DNA from: Acidobacteriota bacterium
Lineage (GTDB): Bacteria > Acidobacteriota > Terriglobia > UBA7540
Reading direction: 5' to 3'
DNA length: 6,236 bases
NCBI GenBank assembly: GCA_003224635.1
Contig: QHZK01000244.1
Location: 1-6,236 of the forward strand
Numbering within the stretch: the stretch's first letter is position 1; every line of letters begins with the position of its first letter. The translations under genes were made by a program, and so were the position numbers. The notes under the pieces are model-generated. The model was given only the letters and a program-made list of their open reading frames with translations. It had not been told where the DNA came from and made no database searches. Positions 5,150 through 6,236 of the stretch are shown one piece after another.

Positions 5150-5843
5150 GCCTGTCGAGAAGTGTCACACCTGCCCGCTGCGGGGAGCCGGCTTCTTCTG
5201 TGATCTTTCGCCTGCGGCGCTGAAAGCGCTTCAAGCCGTCAAGTACACGACCACCTATCCGCATGGCGCCGTGCTCTTCGTCGAGGAGGAGGATCCCAAG
5301 GGCGTTTTCGTTCTGTGCCGGGGACGCGTCAAACTGTCGATCACTTCGAGCGAGGGCAAGGCGCTCATTACCAGGATTGCCGCGCCGGGAGAAGTGCTGG
5401 GCTTGAATGCTGCGGTTTCTGGCAAGCCTTACGAGCTGACAGCCGAGACGCTAGAACCCTGCCAGGTCAATTTCGTGCGGCGCGAGGATTTCCTGCGTTT
5501 CCTGGGTCAGCATGGCGAAGCCTCCCTGCGTGCCGCCCAGCAGTTGAGCAGCCGCTACCGCGCCGCCTGCGAACAGATCCGGTCCCTGGGGATGTCCCAC
5601 TCTGCCGCGGCGCGCCTGGCCCGGTTCCTGCTCGACGGAGCAGCCAAAGGGCGCGACGCCAAGGAAGCCGCGCGCGTCCGAATGACCCTGACCCACGAGC
5701 AGATCGGCCAGATGATCGGGACCTCGCGCGAAACCGTTACGCGGACCCTGGGCGAGTTCAAGGACCAGCGCCTCATCACGCGGAGCGGTTCCACCGTGGT
5801 GATCCAGGACCGCACCGCCCTCGAAACCCTGGTCGGCGTCTGA
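5118..5843 (+). CDS. Crp/Fnr family transcriptional regulator with FNR-like cysteines
   Basis: From the ATG at 5118 the protein has 241 residues. It has an N-terminal cysteine cluster (Cys16, Cys19, Cys28), a cyclic-nucleotide-binding-type beta-barrel ~30-130 (HGAVLFVEEEDPKGVFVLCRG at 49-69), a dimer helix ~133-157 and a winged helix-turn-helix ~160-241 (LTHEQIGQMIG, SRETVTRTLGEF). Cys115 in EPCQVNF falls where E. coli FNR has Cys122 in MVCEIPF. Together with Cys16/19/28 this suggests an oxygen- or NO-sensitive Fe-S cluster, though spacing is C-x2-C-x8-C rather than C-x2-C-x5-C. The recognition helix has Arg204, Glu205 and Arg209, as in CRP, predicting GTGA half-sites. The start is uncertain: ATG at 5127 sits 7 bases after AAGGTGAT, while ATG 5118 has GGAAAGG closely upstream. 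Either overlaps the STAS gene (23 or 32 bases). It is the last gene of the predicted sigma-54 unit. Confidence 0.9.
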   Translation: MNTMHSPYGFEPVEKCHTCPLRGAGFFCDLSPAALKALQAVKYTTTYPHGAVLFVEEEDPKGVFVLCRGRVKLSITSSEGKALITRIAAPGEVLGLNAAVSGKPYELTAETLEPCQVNFVRREDFLRFLGQHGEASLRAAQQLSSRYRAACEQIRSLGMSHSAAARLARFLLDGAAKGRDAKEAARVRMTLTHEQIGQMIGTSRETVTRTLGEFKDQRLITRSGSTVVIQDRTALETLVGV

Positions 5844-5874
5844 GTTCGTTCGCGAAGCCTAACCCAAGAGAGCC

Positions 5875-5917
5875 TTGTCTCACCGGCAACGTCGAGCGTG
5901 AATCGCCGGTGGGACAA
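5875..5917 (+). terminator. Stem-loop after the Crp/Fnr gene, candidate terminator without U-tract
   Basis: TTGTCTCACCGGC (5875-5887) pairs with GCCGGTGGGACAA (5905-5917), 13 positions with one T-G wobble, around a 17-base loop in which ACG/CGT can also pair. It begins 32 bases after the TGA at 5841-5843. No run of T follows, so it may act as a U-less terminator, as an RNA 3'-end stabiliser, or not terminate. Its position favours an end-of-operon role. Confidence 0.5.
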
Positions 5918-6006
5918 CGCCCGCCTACTCAAAGCCTGTCAATCTAACCCCACCCCGTCGGCACGCCTCAGCACATCCGCCCGGTGATGCGGTGTCACAA
6001 CCAAGG

Positions 6007-6020
6007 GTGATCTGCATCAC
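6007..6020. promoter_or_regulatory. CRP/FNR-type operator GTGAT-CTGC-ATCAC
   Basis: The bases GTGATCTGCATCAC match 12 of 14 positions of the E. coli CRP core GTGATCTAGATCAC, and the 5-bp arms are perfect inverted repeats. The adjacent Crp/Fnr protein carries CRP-type recognition residues (Arg204, Glu205, Arg209), so it may bind here. A second, poorly spaced pair GTGA-N7-TCAC lies at 5984-5998. If polymerase binds as at class II CRP promoters, transcription would start near 6055, where TAGGCT (6044-6049) is only a poor -10. It would control the gene starting at 6190. Confidence 0.5.
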
Positions 6021-6061
6021 TGAGATCATGAGGGTGATTCAAGTAGGCTGAGTCCGGAGAG

Positions 6062-6143
6062 GGGGACCACATCGAAAACGGCCGACTAAGCAATTCGGCA
6101 GCGAGGGCAGCATATGCCCCGGTCCCCATTCCAGATCGGAATG
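6062..6143 (+). promoter_or_regulatory. Potentially structured 5' leader, three-way junction plus hairpin
   Basis: GGGGACC (6062-6068) pairs with GGTCCCC (6121-6127) and encloses two hairpins: GCCGA/TCGGC (6081-6085 with 6095-6099) and GGGCA/TGCCC (6105-6109 with 6115-6119). CATTCC/GGAATG (6127-6132 with 6138-6143) follows; C6127 could be in only one of the two stems. Together they could form a closed three-way junction upstream of the ATG at 6190. I recognise no known riboswitch core. The stems are short and some will be chance. Confidence 0.3.
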
Positions 6144-6206
6144 TTGAGAAGACGAGAGAACAGACAAGACATCCGCGAGGCGTACGACTATGCACAAACT
6201 GACTGA
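6114..6206 (+). CDS. Possible 30-residue leader ORF overlapping the next gene
   Basis: ATG at 6114 is preceded by GCGAGGG with a 6-base gap from GAGGG (6103-6107), a better ribosome site than that of the gene at 6190. The frame gives 30 residues beginning MPRSPFQIGMLRRRE and stops at TGA 6204-6206, overlapping the start at 6190 by 17 bases in another frame. Its start codon and ribosome site lie in a predicted hairpin (6105-6119). It is strongly basic in the middle and has no recognisable domain. It could be a regulatory upstream ORF or chance. Confidence 0.2.
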   Translation: MPRSPFQIGMLRRRENRQDIREAYDYAQTD

Positions 6207-6236
6207 ACTACCCAGCCATCACATCAACCTGGACGA
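6190..6236 (+). CDS. Start of an unidentified gene, cut by window end
   Basis: ATG at 6190 begins the only plus-strand frame still open at the window end, reading MHKLTELPSHHINLD. GAGG (6177-6180) lies 9 bases upstream as a modest ribosome site, and an in-frame stop at 6145-6147 excludes far-upstream starts. Fifteen residues are too few to assign a family. It sits downstream of the CRP-type operator and structured leader, so it may be a target of the Crp/Fnr regulator encoded just before. Confidence 0.45.
   Translation, partial: MHKLTELPSHHINLD

Larger units (their letters stand above)
5844..6189. other. Intergenic region: stem-loop, Crp-type sites and structured leader, no clear gene
   Basis: This ~346-base gap follows the Crp/Fnr gene. 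It contains the 13-bp stem-loop at 5875-5917 and three copies of GGTGAT at 5983, 6006 and 6033. The second GGTGAT lies in a CRP-consensus-like palindrome. From 6062 on, four inverted repeats could fold in a leader RNA. A 30-codon open frame (6114-6206) with a good ribosome binding site is the only coding candidate and is listed separately. A minus-strand frame here (5995-6195) has no recognisable domain. Confidence 0.6.

Noticed and set aside
5315..5947. 210-codon plus-strand frame inside the Crp/Fnr gene
   Set aside because: Different frame across a clear Crp/Fnr coding sequence; Arg/Pro-rich, typical of a high-GC shadow.
5959..5974. CGGCACGCCTCAGCAC as a second sigma-54 promoter
   Set aside because: GG and GC are one base too close, and sigma-54 tolerates spacing changes poorly.

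Overview
The window reads as chromosomal DNA of a high-GC Gram-negative bacterium. The best guess is Acidobacteriota. This rests on remembered family resemblance: a Crp/Fnr protein with an N-terminal CxxC...FFC cluster, a small STAS protein starting MLRIT, and PAS-PAS-GAF sigma-54 activators of this style. It is an inference, not a search result.

Layout. (1) Bases 1-1079, minus strand: the N-terminal ~360 residues of an ADP-forming acetyl-CoA synthetase-type protein, cut by the window edge. (2) Bases 1080-1870: a ~790-base divergent intergenic region, partly AT-richer, with no convincing gene. It is packed with small repeats: a CCCTCACCC...GGGTGAGGG palindromic element, a perfect 9-bp hairpin, a 9-bp tandem repeat, a 7-bp hairpin, and three spaced copies of AAACAAAGCCAA. 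(3) Bases 1871-4156, plus strand: a complete 761-residue sigma-54 enhancer-binding protein (PAS-PAS-GAF-AAA+-HTH) with intact GAFTGA and Walker motifs. (4) Bases 4153-4385: a compact regulatory region. It holds a 14-position inverted repeat overlapping the activator's stop codon, a full match to the IHF consensus, and a correctly spaced -24/-12 promoter. (5) Bases 4386-5843, plus strand: a tight three-gene unit of a degenerate receiver-like protein, a STAS protein lacking the usual phospho-serine, and a Crp/Fnr regulator with four cysteines placed much as in FNR. (6) Bases 5844-6189: a stem-loop after the last gene, then a CRP-consensus-like palindrome, then a leader able to form several hairpins. 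(7) Bases 6190-6236: the first codons of a further plus-strand gene, cut by the window end.

How the parts may work together (inference). The sigma-54 activator senses a signal through its PAS/GAF domains. It binds the palindrome at its own 3' end and, with IHF bending, opens the -24/-12 promoter to express the receiver-like/STAS/Crp-Fnr unit. The Crp/Fnr product has a CRP-type recognition helix (R, E, R) and could act at the GTGA-N6-TCAC site before the next gene. That makes a two-step regulatory cascade within about 4.4 kb. The pieces belong to known families; what deserves attention is the combination and the sequence departures in the receiver and STAS proteins.
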